Numbered from the stretch's first letter, positions 7,485 through 16,967 are shown. The stretch: DNA of 64,000 nt from CALODP01 sp942492055 (GCA_942492055.1 CALODP010000016.1:49209-113208); one strand, 5' to 3'. Notes: generated by a model from the letters alone, not told the origin. A program made the numbers and translations.

Positions 7485-10400
7485 TGTTAAAAAAAATATT
7501 TTTACTAACCTTTAATATTCTTCTGACTTTCTCGGTTTTACGATGTCAATATATTTCCGATAAAGGAACTATGGAAACCGAATGGTCGGTAGGAAAAAGT
7601 ATTCTGTTTTACGAAGAAAGCAGTCTTTCCGGAGAGGAATTACCTAATCCGGGAAATAATGATTTATTGACTTTGAGAAGCAAAAAGACTATTCCCGAAT
7701 ATATCTCTTTGGGAGTCGCAAATCTTTTTATTATCAATAGCGATAATACAATATCCCTCAATCCGGTTATTCCTCTGGATAAGAATTATTTTGCAGATAA
7801 TCCGCAAAAGAAATACCCGTTCTTCAACAGAGAAAGTAATTCTTGGAACCTTTATTCACGCGAAGAAATAATATCTTCTTTGGCTATTTCATTGAATGAT
7901 AATACGGATATATCAATAGGAAACAATCCCATTGCCGATAAAGATATTCTCTGCTATAACTCCACAACCAAGAGTTGGGAAAATATACACTTCAGCGATA
8001 TTCCTTCCCGATTGGATCTTCCCTCAAAACAGTTTTGTATTGATAATTTTTTAACCAAAAGTGACGCTGCAAATACATACGCCAAAATTATATCCGTAGT
8101 CAACGCAGACACATACACACGACAATCAATTAAAGATAGTTGCTTATCGGTAAGAACCAAAGGGAAAGTGGCTACTGCTCAAAGAGCGATTGAGGCGGAT
8201 CATTCTGTCAATTCGGATAACGCAATGTCGGCTAATTATTCAGTTAAAAGCGGCCAGCTTCTTGATGATAGGCAATACGGACACATTGCTGACGAATTCG
8301 GAACCGGTTTATTGCTTGAAGGAAATACTCTTTTCCTAAAGGACGTTTACGGGGAAATAGTTAATAATAGCGGTGTTGATTTGACCGATTTTAGTGGTGA
8401 CCTGACAAAGGCTGACGCTTCTAATATTTATCTTTCCAAAACAGAAGCGTCCGGGAAATACTTATTAACAACCTCTGCTATAAACTCGGTTAATGAGCTT
8501 AGAAATATGATTGCTGATAGTTGTGTTTCGATAAGAACCAAAGGTATCGTAGAGAATTCTGATACTTCCCAAATAGCCAAACGGGCGAATAAGGCTACTC
8601 TATTATTGGATGATGTAGGATATGGTTACAAGGCCGACGCTTTTGGTGTAGGGGTCACTCTGGACGGAAATAACGTCTATCTGAAAAACGTTTACGGGGA
8701 TAAACTTACTGATAGCAAAATTGATCTCTCCGCCTTCAAGGGGGATTTAACAAAAGCGGAAGCAGATCAGTTATATCTTACAAATACCTCTGCTAATTCG
8801 GCCATTACTTATCTGAGATCTACCATTGCCGATAGTTGTTTATCAGTCAGAACCAAAGGGAAAGTAGCCAAATCAGCGAATTCCGAATTATTAAACGGAA
8901 AAAATGAAGACTATTTCCGTAATCCGGCTAATATGATTCAGAACGGTTCTTATCGTTTTGTTACTGATACTGAAAAGAATAATCTGAATACCGCATATAA
9001 TCATACCCACATTCATAATAATATTTCTCAATTGAATGGGATTAACCAAAATCTATCGACTTCCGGAACCCCGAGCTTTGCCGGAGGATCATTTTCCGGT
9101 AACATATCCATGGCAAATGGGAAATGGATAAAGTTCATTGATAAACGTACCGTGTATCCTACTGATATGGGGGGATTCTTATGGGATCTTAATAATGATA
9201 TAGCACAGATGTATGCGGTTCAACCGGCCAATGATGCTATTGATTTTGTTTTCAAGATAGGTGATAATACGAATTCTCAAGATAGATTTGTATTCTTTAT
9301 TGATGATTACAGAGGCGAAGACTACGACGTTTATCCTTTGAAAATGGATGGAACCAAAGCCGTTTTTGATGTGCCGGTTTCTCTTGAATCTTCATTGAAT
9401 ACGAATGTTGTCACAAACCTAAATGCCGACTTATTGGACGGAAAACAAGCTACTGAATTCGCTCTAAGCACTCAACTACATAGTCATTCTAATAAAAGTA
9501 TATTGGATGCTACGACGAGCCCTTTTACTACCGAATTAAAGAATAAATTGGACGGTGTAGAGTCGGGAGCAACCGGAGATATGACTCCGACGGAGATTTT
9601 AACCGCTCTTAAAACAGTAGATGGATACGGTTCGGGTTTAGATGCCTCTTACATTAACGGTATTTCGACGGCCAGGATGTTAGTTCAAAAGGCTGATATT
9701 CCTTCTGGGGCAGACTTAAACACCTATTCAACAACCGGTCTGTATCATCAAAACAGCAACGCTTATGCGGAAAGCGGAAGTAATTATCCTTTGAGTTGCG
9801 CCGGTATGCTTGAAGTGGTAAAAGACGGAGTAATGATTTATCAAAAATATCATCTCTACGGTGAGTTAAATAAGCTTTATACACGATGTTATTATAATGG
9901 GGTTTGGAGTCAGTGGAGTAAACTTTGGAATGAAAACAACGATGGGAATGGTTCGGGATTGGACGCTGATCTTTTGGATGGTAGGCATGCCAGTTCCTTC
10001 GTTGCTTCGGTGGTTAATAGCGGAAATAAAATCCAGTATAAATCCGTTGTCGGAACCGTGTTATCGGAGGTAATTCCCAACTTTGCGGAGAAATCGGCGG
10101 GGTTGGCTGATGGCAGATATGATTTTGGGATAGATGATAATATTACTGTTGTTGCAGACGAATCAAATGCGCTTTGGGATGCTCAAGAAACACAATTATT
10201 TCATGCGGATGATTTCGGAGCAAAGCTTACAGCGAGTAACGGACAGATTGTTTTACAGAATGTTGCAGGACAAAACAAATCGTCTATAACCGTGCCTTAT
10301 GCGGTGAACTCCGATCGTTTAAGTGGTTATGCAATGAGTGATATTATTTCCGAGCTGGCATTCAGAAGTAAGGGAACTACGACAGATGAAGCCTTAACCG

Positions 10401-11245
10401 ATTGGAATGCTCAAGATAAGGCGGGAATATCTCAAAATAATATGATTCTTGGAAAGAATGCAAACGGCTTTAATCCAAATGACGCAAATTACTACTATCC
10501 GGTAAACTTCAAATATAACGCTACGAGTAATATCACTCAGCTTGCTGTCCCTTATGTCAACATTTGGGGCGGAAGAACGATCTATATGCGGTCAAGATAT
10601 CAAGGAGCTTGGAAAGAATGGACGAAGTTTTGGACGGATGCCATCGATGGAGCCGGTTCTGGGTTGGATGCTGATTTAATCGATGGGAAAAACTCAACCG
10701 ATTTTGTCGCTTCGATAGAAGTAAGTGGAAGCATGATAAAGGCTAAAGACATCGTGGGTAATGTGAAAGGAAGTTATGTGATCTCGGCGGTTTCACATGC
10801 GGATGAAGCGGACGAGGCTCTTTATGCTGAAGAGTCTGATGTGGCAACAAGAGTTGGAGTATTAACCCAAAATGATATTGGTACTATCTTAAGCGCAAAT
10901 GGGACTAAGGTTGAATTAAAAAGTTCCTCTAAGGTTTTATCTTCGATTACGGTTCCGTATGCAACTAAAGCTAATTATGTCCTTGATGATGCCGGATACC
11001 AATTTCAAGCGGATGATTTCGGAGCCCAATTAAGCCTTGTTGGTAATACGTTAAAGCTCCAAAACGCAAGAGGTGATATGAAATCCTCTGTTGTACTCCC
11101 GACATGCGCAAAAGTACATATCGGATGTTATAGCGGAAGTCCTTCCAACTCAATAGGCGACATGGGGGATATTGCAGTAGATGAGGATTTAGGAAGTATA
11201 TCAATAAAAGGTTACTGGGGATGGGTTCCGGTTTTTCAACATTAA
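7484..11245 (+). CDS. Long tail fibre protein with knob repeats and a signal peptide
   Basis: 1253 residues. The repeats and linkers are typical of phage fibres: GSGLDADLLDG and GSGLDADLIDG follow two pyocin-knob-like modules (about residues 725-825 and 965-1060; YNGVWSQWSKLW, YQGAWKEWTKFW). The N-terminal half has three copies of a module with (I/K)(A/K)DSC(L/V)S(V/I)RTKG near residues 215, 345 and 448, each linked to FGxG(L/V)xLxGNxxxLK(D/N)VYG. It likely mediates host-surface recognition. Oddly it begins with a Sec-like signal (MLKKIFLLTFNILLTFSVL, then RCQ), unusual for a cytoplasmically assembled virion protein; the Cys is not in a normal lipobox. Confidence 0.85.
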   Translation: MLKKIFLLTFNILLTFSVLRCQYISDKGTMETEWSVGKSILFYEESSLSGEELPNPGNNDLLTLRSKKTIPEYISLGVANLFIINSDNTISLNPVIPLDKNYFADNPQKKYPFFNRESNSWNLYSREEIISSLAISLNDNTDISIGNNPIADKDILCYNSTTKSWENIHFSDIPSRLDLPSKQFCIDNFLTKSDAANTYAKIISVVNADTYTRQSIKDSCLSVRTKGKVATAQRAIEADHSVNSDNAMSANYSVKSGQLLDDRQYGHIADEFGTGLLLEGNTLFLKDVYGEIVNNSGVDLTDFSGDLTKADASNIYLSKTEASGKYLLTTSAINSVNELRNMIADSCVSIRTKGIVENSDTSQIAKRANKATLLLDDVGYGYKADAFGVGVTLDGNNVYLKNVYGDKLTDSKIDLSAFKGDLTKAEADQLYLTNTSANSAITYLRSTIADSCLSVRTKGKVAKSANSELLNGKNEDYFRNPANMIQNGSYRFVTDTEKNNLNTAYNHTHIHNNISQLNGINQNLSTSGTPSFAGGSFSGNISMANGKWIKFIDKRTVYPTDMGGFLWDLNNDIAQMYAVQPANDAIDFVFKIGDNTNSQDRFVFFIDDYRGEDYDVYPLKMDGTKAVFDVPVSLESSLNTNVVTNLNADLLDGKQATEFALSTQLHSHSNKSILDATTSPFTTELKNKLDGVESGATGDMTPTEILTALKTVDGYGSGLDASYINGISTARMLVQKADIPSGADLNTYSTTGLYHQNSNAYAESGSNYPLSCAGMLEVVKDGVMIYQKYHLYGELNKLYTRCYYNGVWSQWSKLWNENNDGNGSGLDADLLDGRHASSFVASVVNSGNKIQYKSVVGTVLSEVIPNFAEKSAGLADGRYDFGIDDNITVVADESNALWDAQETQLFHADDFGAKLTASNGQIVLQNVAGQNKSSITVPYAVNSDRLSGYAMSDIISELAFRSKGTTTDEALTDWNAQDKAGISQNNMILGKNANGFNPNDANYYYPVNFKYNATSNITQLAVPYVNIWGGRTIYMRSRYQGAWKEWTKFWTDAIDGAGSGLDADLIDGKNSTDFVASIEVSGSMIKAKDIVGNVKGSYVISAVSHADEADEALYAEESDVATRVGVLTQNDIGTILSANGTKVELKSSSKVLSSITVPYATKANYVLDDAGYQFQADDFGAQLSLVGNTLKLQNARGDMKSSVVLPTCAKVHIGCYSGSPSNSIGDMGDIAVDEDLGSISIKGYWGWVPVFQH

Positions 11246-11275
11246 TAGATTATCAATAAAACAAAGGAGTATGAT

Positions 11276-11569
11276 TTGAAAAAGATTTTATTCGTAATGA
11301 TTTTGTTAATTGCTTCTGTTTGTTTCGGCCAAGAAACACAAAGTGATTCGCTTCTGGTGAAACAATATCAAGGAGATTTATCTCTAATTAATGAGGAGGT
11401 TCTAAAGATCGAAAAGGAAATTGAGAAGCTCCGGAGTAATTACATCGAAGAGGTAAAAAAGAGACAACAACAACTTGCGACTTTACAAGGCGCAGGAAAC
11501 TATATCTCACTGAAGTTAAAGCAAATTCAAACCTTATCCCCACCGGATAGCACGAAATACACTCCATAA
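11276..11569 (+). CDS. Small exported coiled-coil protein at the end of the prophage
   Basis: 97 residues from a TTG start chosen because AAAGGAG lies 7 bases upstream; the nearer ATG is followed at once by a stop in its frame. A clear signal peptide (MKKILFVMILLIASVCFG) precedes a charged heptad-type helix (EVLKIEKEIEKLRSNY, then KRQQQLATLQGAG). There is no lipobox. It is the last gene before the prophage terminator and could be a periplasmic lysis or fibre-associated partner, or a lysogenic-conversion product. Family unknown. Confidence 0.6.
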   Translation: MKKILFVMILLIASVCFGQETQSDSLLVKQYQGDLSLINEEVLKIEKEIEKLRSNYIEEVKKRQQQLATLQGAGNYISLKLKQIQTLSPPDSTKYTP

Positions 11570-11579
11570 TTCTTCCTAT

Positions 11580-11605
11580 AAGCCCGTTGAAAGACGGGCT
11601 TTCTT
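11580..11605 (+). terminator. Rho-independent terminator closing the prophage operon
   Basis: AAGCCCGT and ACGGGCTT form a perfect 8-bp stem around the loop TGAAAG, followed by TCTT. It lies 10 bases after the last prophage gene. Confidence 0.85.
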
Positions 11606-11667
11606 AATTGTAAATGACATAGAATAATAAGTAGGAAATTGGTTAATTTTGAGGTGTGAAAAAGTTT

Positions 11668-11704
11668 GCAGCTAATTTGCAATTATTTTTTGCAGTTAAT
11701 TCGC
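11668..11704 (+). repeat. Imperfect direct repeat TGCAG(C/T)TAATT(T/C)GC near the prophage right edge
   Basis: Two 14-base copies, at 11668 and 11691, differ at two positions and are spaced 23 bases apart, between the prophage terminator and purM. They could be part of an attachment site, a regulator-binding site or a promoter region. The left prophage end is outside the window, so an att core cannot be confirmed. Confidence 0.35.
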
Positions 11705-11780
11705 GAACGTACATTAGGATAAATATTGTTTCATTCATATTTTTGTCCTTTACAAAATAATTAATGATGCGAGGTGTATT

Positions 11781-12776
11781 TTGGGTTCTTCTTACAAGGA
11801 GGCCGGTGTCGATATTCAGGCCGGATCTGAAACAGTAGATAAGATTAAGGATTTAGTGAAATCAACTTTTAATGAGAATGTTGTGACAGGTCTCGGTCAT
11901 TTCGGAGCTTTTTACGAAATTGATTACACTAAGTACAAAAAACCGGTTATGGTTTCCAGCGTTGATGGAGTCGGTACAAAACTAATGGTTGCTTTTATGA
12001 TGGATAAGCATGACACTATCGGTCAGGATTTGGTTAATCATTGCGTTAATGATATTGCCGTCTGCGGAGCCAAGCCTTTATATTTCATGGACTATATGGC
12101 TTTCGGCAAATTATTCCCGGAAAAAGCCGAACAAATAGTTAAAGGGTTCGCTATTGCTTGTAAAGAAAATGGTGTTGCCTTGATTGGTGGTGAAACCGCT
12201 GAAATGCCCGGACTTTATAGCCAAAACGATTATGACGTTTCCGGAACAATTGTCGGTATAGTAGAAAAAGATAATATAATCGACGGAAAAAATGTAGAGA
12301 AAGGGGATGTTCTAATTGGCTTCGAATCAACCGGACTACAAACTAATGGTTATTCTCTTGCAAGAAAAGTCTTATTCGAAAAATACGATATTAATGATAA
12401 GCCTGAAGGTTTCGATAAGTCAATCGGCGAAGAACTCCTCAACGTTCATAGATCATACCTTGATATCATTACTGAATTAAAAGAATCGATTGAGATCAAA
12501 GCCTTTTCCCACATTACAGGTGGCGGAATAATAGGAAACACATCTCGCGTTGTTCCTGAAGGTCTTGAAATTAAAATCGATTGGAAATCATGGGAACTAC
12601 CTCCGATTTTTAAATTGATTCAAGAGACAGGTAAAATTTCCGACGAGGAAATGAGAAAAGCATTCAACTTAGGAATCGGATTAATTGCCATCGTTAAAAA
12701 GGATCTGGTAACCAAAGTACAGGATACCGCGAAAAAGTTTGACCTGGGTTCTTACGTAATTGGCGAAATAGCTTAA
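11781..12776 (+). CDS. purM: Phosphoribosylformylglycinamidine cyclo-ligase (AIR synthetase)
   Basis: 331 residues, normal length. PurM closes the imidazole ring of FGAM with ATP to give AIR in purine synthesis. Recognisable family signatures in order are YKEAGVDIQAG at the start, VSSVDGVGTK near residue 56, the metal and nucleotide loop CVNDIAVCGAKPLYFMDY near 90, GGETAEMPG near 136, and SYLDIITEL with FSHITGGGIIGN in the second half. Translation starts at TTG with GAGGTG 4 bases upstream; no ATG fits the frame. It begins a plus-strand run of housekeeping genes after the prophage and is followed by tatD after 21 bases. Confidence 0.95.
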   Translation: MGSSYKEAGVDIQAGSETVDKIKDLVKSTFNENVVTGLGHFGAFYEIDYTKYKKPVMVSSVDGVGTKLMVAFMMDKHDTIGQDLVNHCVNDIAVCGAKPLYFMDYMAFGKLFPEKAEQIVKGFAIACKENGVALIGGETAEMPGLYSQNDYDVSGTIVGIVEKDNIIDGKNVEKGDVLIGFESTGLQTNGYSLARKVLFEKYDINDKPEGFDKSIGEELLNVHRSYLDIITELKESIEIKAFSHITGGGIIGNTSRVVPEGLEIKIDWKSWELPPIFKLIQETGKISDEEMRKAFNLGIGLIAIVKKDLVTKVQDTAKKFDLGSYVIGEIA

Positions 12777-12797
12777 ATAATAATTGAAAGTTGTCTT

Positions 12798-14156
12798 ATG
12801 TTAATAGATACTCATACTCATCTTTTTTATGAAAATTTCAAAGATGACCTGGATGAAGTTTTTAATCACGCCCTCAATGAGGGCGTTAATTATATGATTG
12901 TTCCGGCGACGGATTTGGAAACTGCCAAACAATCAATTGCTCTTGCCGAAAAATACTCCGCAATCTACTCTTCCGTTGGAGTACATCCTCACGATACCAA
13001 GGATTGGAATGATTCCATACTTGATGAGCTCAAAGATTTAGCCGGACATCCGAAGGTAGTAGCAATCGGAGAAATCGGTTTGGACTATTACTACGATTTT
13101 TCTCCTCGAGAAACTCAAATAATTGCTTTCAGAAAACAATTGGATCTTGCCTTAGCGTTAAATCTTCCGGTTATTATCCATAATCGTGACGCTAACGAAG
13201 ATACAATGAATATCCTAAGAGAGTACAAAAACACATCTCTGAAAGCCCAATTACATTGCTTTGCCGGCACTTTGGAGAACGCCAGAGAACTTGTCGACAT
13301 GGGGCATTATATTTCATTTACCGGAAATATTACTTTTAAAAAGATGGAACATCTCCGTGAGATTGCCAAGCATATTGAACTTGACAACCTTTTGCTTGAA
13401 ACAGACTCTCCTTTTATGACTCCTGTTCCTTTCAGAGGAAAAAGGAACGAGCCTGCTCACGTTAAGTTAGTTGCAGAAAAGTTGGCAGAACTTCACAATA
13501 CAACATTCGAAGATGTTGCAAGATCCACAACAGCAAATGTAAAACGTCTATTTGCTATAGGCACAGATTTGAAACTGAGCTTTACTTATCAGCTTGGAGA
13601 TTCCCTATATATCAACATAACCAACAGATGTAATGCTGATTGTGTATTCTGTGATCGCAAAGGTGCCGCGATAGTAAAAGGCTATAGCTTGAAAATGAAA
13701 AAGTCAGAAGAACCTCCTGCAGCAACATATATTGAAGAAATCGGTGATCCGACAAAATATAAAGAAATTGTTTTTTGCGGATATGGTGAACCGACTATTC
13801 GTTGGGATGTCGTCCTTGAAATAGCGAGGTATGTTAAATCCAGAGGGGGCAAAACAAGATTAAATACTGACGGACACGGAAATTACATCAACAAATATGA
13901 TATTACCCCAGATTTGCAAGATTTGATTGATACTGTTTCCATAAGCCTCAATTCGGTTGATCCGGAGCAGTACGCAAATCTTATGAGAGTAAAGCCCGAA
14001 ATGCATACCGAAATGATCAACTTCGCGAAAAAAGCAAAGCAATACTCAAAAGTTGTTATGTCCATTGTTGGAATCAAAGAGGTTGACGCACAAAAAGCTC
14101 GTGAGTTTGTAACTAATGAAATCGGAGTAGAATTCCGAGAACGTGAATACTTTTAA
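12798..14156 (+). CDS. tatD: TatD metal-dependent DNase fused to a radical SAM domain
   Basis: 452 residues in two parts. Residues 1-255 are a full TatD hydrolase: DTHTHLF metal motif, GVHPHDT, EIGLDYYYDFSP, IHNRD, HCFAGT and ETDSPFMTP. Residues 265-452 form a short radical SAM domain with CX3CX2C in ITNRCNADCVFC near 277-284, then a GEP motif (CGYGEPTIRWDV) and LNTDGHG. This matches the TatD-linked radical SAM family, normally a neighbouring separate gene. The junction is smooth, with no internal stop or ribosome site. Substrate of the radical SAM part is unknown; the TatD part is expected to act in DNA or RNA repair and turnover. Confidence 0.92.
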   Translation: MLIDTHTHLFYENFKDDLDEVFNHALNEGVNYMIVPATDLETAKQSIALAEKYSAIYSSVGVHPHDTKDWNDSILDELKDLAGHPKVVAIGEIGLDYYYDFSPRETQIIAFRKQLDLALALNLPVIIHNRDANEDTMNILREYKNTSLKAQLHCFAGTLENARELVDMGHYISFTGNITFKKMEHLREIAKHIELDNLLLETDSPFMTPVPFRGKRNEPAHVKLVAEKLAELHNTTFEDVARSTTANVKRLFAIGTDLKLSFTYQLGDSLYINITNRCNADCVFCDRKGAAIVKGYSLKMKKSEEPPAATYIEEIGDPTKYKEIVFCGYGEPTIRWDVVLEIARYVKSRGGKTRLNTDGHGNYINKYDITPDLQDLIDTVSISLNSVDPEQYANLMRVKPEMHTEMINFAKKAKQYSKVVMSIVGIKEVDAQKAREFVTNEIGVEFREREYF

Positions 14157-14171
14157 TCCAAAAGGGATGCC

Positions 14172-15590
14172 ATGAAAAATAATATTCTTTTTGCTCTTTT
14201 TTTCTTTCTAGTTTCGACCCTTTTCGCTCAGACAAATTACCCTTACGTGAAATCCGATTTGGATTTGTTATTAAACGATAGCTTTTTCAAAAAATCTCAA
14301 ATTTCATTTTGCGCATATGATCTCACAGCAAAGGATATTATCTATCGAAAGGATGAAAAATTATTGCTTCATCCGGCCTCGAATATGAAAGTAATAACTT
14401 CAGCCGCCGGACTTGTTTTTCTCGGCACGGATTACAATTTTTCTACTTCAATAGCTTTAACCGGTGATATAGTCGATTCTACATTGAACGGTGACATTAT
14501 CTTCATTGGAAAAGGAGATCCGGATTTTTCCTATTCCGATCTTGATTCATTGATAAGGGAGATAAAAACACTCGGGATCAATAGAATTACCGGAAATCTT
14601 ATAGGAAATATCTCTTACCTTGATTCTACTTATTGGGGAAAAGGTTGGATGTGGGATGACGATCCTTATACTGATTTTCCTTATATGAGTCCGTTACTGA
14701 TAAATGACGCTGCCCTTGATATTATTGTTTCTCCTTCCGAAACCGGAAATATTGCAGATATAAAATTCTTTCCTGACAATGATTATGTCTCGATATCAAA
14801 CAGAGTTACCACAATTGATTCCGGTAGAACAAATATTAGAATCAGTAGAGACTGGCAAAAGAAAGAAAATAATTATTCAGTCGAAGGAGAAATATTGACC
14901 TCTTCAGAACCCGATACCTCCAAAGTTACTGTGATACGTTCCGCCGAATATTTTCTTGCTTGCGCTCAGGCTTGCTTTATAGAAAACGGCATCGCCTTTG
15001 ACGGAAATAGAGTAATTACTTCAGATTCATTAACCCAGAAAATTGTTTTTTCAAAGAAGCGTTCATTTGGTGAAGTAATCGTTAATCTGAATAAAACCAG
15101 TGATAATCTGAGTGCTGAGATGACTTTGCGAGCTCTTGGAAGTATCCTCAAACCAAACATGATTAGTGCTACGGATGGTGTACAACTTATTGATAGTTTG
15201 GTAACATTATCCGGTCTTGATCCGCACAATTACAGAATCGTTGACGGTTCAGGAGTATCACATTACAATCTTGTTACCTCAGAATTATTGTTGGAAATCT
15301 TGAAATATATCTATCTTGAACAGGAAGATCTCTTCCCAATTTTGAAAAATTCCTTTCCTGTCGGAGGGATTGACGGAACATTGAAATATCGAATGAACTC
15401 TGAAAACACCAAAAACAATGTTCACGCCAAAACCGGGACTCTTAGCGGAGTAAGTACTCTGTCAGGTTATTTAACCTCGAAAAACGGGCATGAAATAGCC
15501 TTCTCCGTTTTCGTTCAAAATTACATGGGGAGTTCAAAAAAGGCCCGAACAATTCAAGACAAAATTTGCGAAATATTAAGTAAAATATGA
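14172..15590 (+). CDS. dacB: D-alanyl-D-alanine carboxypeptidase/endopeptidase, PBP4 family S13
   Basis: 472 residues with a signal peptide ending STLFAQ, so periplasmic. The penicillin-binding motifs are in order and intact: SxxK as ASNMK near residue 71, SxN as SDN in KTSDNLSAEM near 307, and KTG in HAKTGTLSG near 418. The long gap between the first two motifs is the extra-domain insertion typical of S13 enzymes. It trims or cleaves peptidoglycan stem peptides. The gene starts 16 bases after tatD and is followed 22 bases later by prmA, so a common transcript is likely. Confidence 0.95.
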   Translation: MKNNILFALFFFLVSTLFAQTNYPYVKSDLDLLLNDSFFKKSQISFCAYDLTAKDIIYRKDEKLLLHPASNMKVITSAAGLVFLGTDYNFSTSIALTGDIVDSTLNGDIIFIGKGDPDFSYSDLDSLIREIKTLGINRITGNLIGNISYLDSTYWGKGWMWDDDPYTDFPYMSPLLINDAALDIIVSPSETGNIADIKFFPDNDYVSISNRVTTIDSGRTNIRISRDWQKKENNYSVEGEILTSSEPDTSKVTVIRSAEYFLACAQACFIENGIAFDGNRVITSDSLTQKIVFSKKRSFGEVIVNLNKTSDNLSAEMTLRALGSILKPNMISATDGVQLIDSLVTLSGLDPHNYRIVDGSGVSHYNLVTSELLLEILKYIYLEQEDLFPILKNSFPVGGIDGTLKYRMNSENTKNNVHAKTGTLSGVSTLSGYLTSKNGHEIAFSVFVQNYMGSSKKARTIQDKICEILSKI

Positions 15591-15611
15591 TAAATCATTT
15601 GGAGTTATGAA

Positions 15612-16463
15612 ATGGAAAACTATAATGTCTTTAATATTCAATTTATCCCCTCAATTCCGGACATTGTCTGCGGAATTTTATGGGAACTTGATATTGAAGG
15701 AATTAATGAACACGATGGCTACGTGAGTATTTTTTCAAAAAAATCATCATCGGTATCTAAAGAAAAAATCGCCGAATTAATGGAGCACCTAAAACAACAG
15801 AATCTTCTCGACTTCTACGGGATTGAGCAAGCTGAGATAGAGAATAAGAACTGGAATGAAGAGTGGGAACAAAATCTTAACGTCATTGAAGTATCCGACA
15901 AAATAGTTATTAAACCCACTTTTCGTGAGTATGAAGCAAAGAAAGATCAAATTATTTTGGAGATAGATCCGAAAATGTCATTCGGAACAGGAGAGCATCA
16001 GACGACCAAAATGGTGTTAAACCTTGTTGATAAATATATAAAGCCAAACGATACTGTACTTGATGTCGGCACCGGCACCGGTGTTCTAGCTATTGCTGCG
16101 GCTAAACTTGGGGCTAAAAAAGCTATTGGTGTTGACAATGACGAATGGTGTGAATTAAACGGAAAAGAGAATACTGTTTTAAATGGTGTAGCGGATAAAG
16201 TAGAAATCAGGTTATCTGAAATCAGCGGTGTTGAAGAAAATGATTTCGATATGATTCTGGCCAATATTAACAAAAACATACTTCTGGTAATTCGGGATGA
16301 AATAAAATCCAGAATAAAAAAAGCCGGAAAAGTTATCCTCTCCGGCTTATTAAAAAGTGATGAAGAACAAATTCTTCAGGTCTACTCAGAAGCAGGCTTT
16401 ATTCTCCATGATAAAGATTATATGGATGAATGGTTCTCCTGCGTTCTAAAATTAGAAGATTAA
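15612..16463 (+). CDS. prmA: Ribosomal protein L11 methyltransferase
   Basis: 283 residues. The N-terminal substrate-recognition domain includes the NWNEEWEQNL signature near residue 78. The class I methyltransferase part has MSFGTGEHQTTKM, SAM loop VLDVGTGTGVLAIAAAKLGA and the catalytic-site motif DMILANINKNILL in place of the NPPY type, all diagnostic of PrmA. It trimethylates L11. ATG follows TGGAGTT at a good distance. It converges with the MarR gene, and the two stop codons overlap. Confidence 0.94.
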   Translation: MENYNVFNIQFIPSIPDIVCGILWELDIEGINEHDGYVSIFSKKSSSVSKEKIAELMEHLKQQNLLDFYGIEQAEIENKNWNEEWEQNLNVIEVSDKIVIKPTFREYEAKKDQIILEIDPKMSFGTGEHQTTKMVLNLVDKYIKPNDTVLDVGTGTGVLAIAAAKLGAKKAIGVDNDEWCELNGKENTVLNGVADKVEIRLSEISGVEENDFDMILANINKNILLVIRDEIKSRIKKAGKVILSGLLKSDEEQILQVYSEAGFILHDKDYMDEWFSCVLKLED

Positions 16464-16879
16464 TAAATCTTCTTCAAAAGACCTAACAATGTATCTTTTT
16501 CGTCCTTTGTCAACGTTGAAGTTGAATCACCTAAACTATTAATATACTGAGGGAAGATCTCATTGATCTTCTCTTGACCTTTAGGTGTCAATTCTGCATT
16601 GATGATTCTTCTATCTTTCTTTGAAGGAACTCTCTTTACGAGATCTTCTTTTTCTAGATTATCAACTACGCATGTTATGTTTGCGCCAGTTACTAATAAG
16701 TGCTCACTAATTCTTTTCAATGGCATTGGACCTGATTTCATCAGTACTTCCAATACGTGAAACTGAGGAGCGGTTAATTTTTGTGCTGATAACTGACGAA
16801 CATGAGCTTTACGAACTGCGTCGTAAGCAAGTGTTAAAGAATGCCATAATTCGAGAATTTCATTTGTCTTCTCTGCCAT
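16460..16879 (-). CDS. MarR family transcriptional regulator
   Basis: 139 residues with the standard winged-helix plan: N-terminal dimer helix, LTAPQFHVLEVLMKSGPM, recognition helix region RISEHLLVTGANITCVVDNL, and the wing VKRVPSKKDRRIINAELTPKG, where the DRR motif is diagnostic. Effector unknown. A 13-bp inverted repeat lies 45-88 bases upstream of the start and overlaps a plausible promoter, so autorepression is likely. The gene is convergent with prmA and shares no operon; the long AT-rich gap upstream holds no evident divergent target, except menF about 600 bases away. Confidence 0.93.
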   Translation of the reverse strand: MAEKTNEILELWHSLTLAYDAVRKAHVRQLSAQKLTAPQFHVLEVLMKSGPMPLKRISEHLLVTGANITCVVDNLEKEDLVKRVPSKKDRRIINAELTPKGQEKINEIFPQYINSLGDSTSTLTKDEKDTLLGLLKKIY

Positions 16880-16923
16880 AGTGTTGTCTCTCTATTATTT
16901 TATTGTTTTAGTTAGTTAATTAA

Positions 16924-16967
16924 CTTCTATAAAAGTCAACTTGAAAAACTATCAACTTTTATAGAAG
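16924..16967 (-). promoter_or_regulatory. 13-bp perfect inverted repeat upstream of marR (candidate operator)
   Basis: CTTCTATAAAAGT and ACTTTTATAGAAG are exact reverse complements separated by 18 bases. Read towards marR, the arms carry TATAGA, and TTGATA occurs 18 bases before the proximal copy, so the repeat would cover a sigma70-like promoter. Operator function is inferred. Confidence 0.55.

Noticed and set aside
7484..7560. Lipoprotein signal on the tail fibre
   Set aside because: The Cys follows Leu-Arg, which does not fit a lipobox (small residue needed before Cys).
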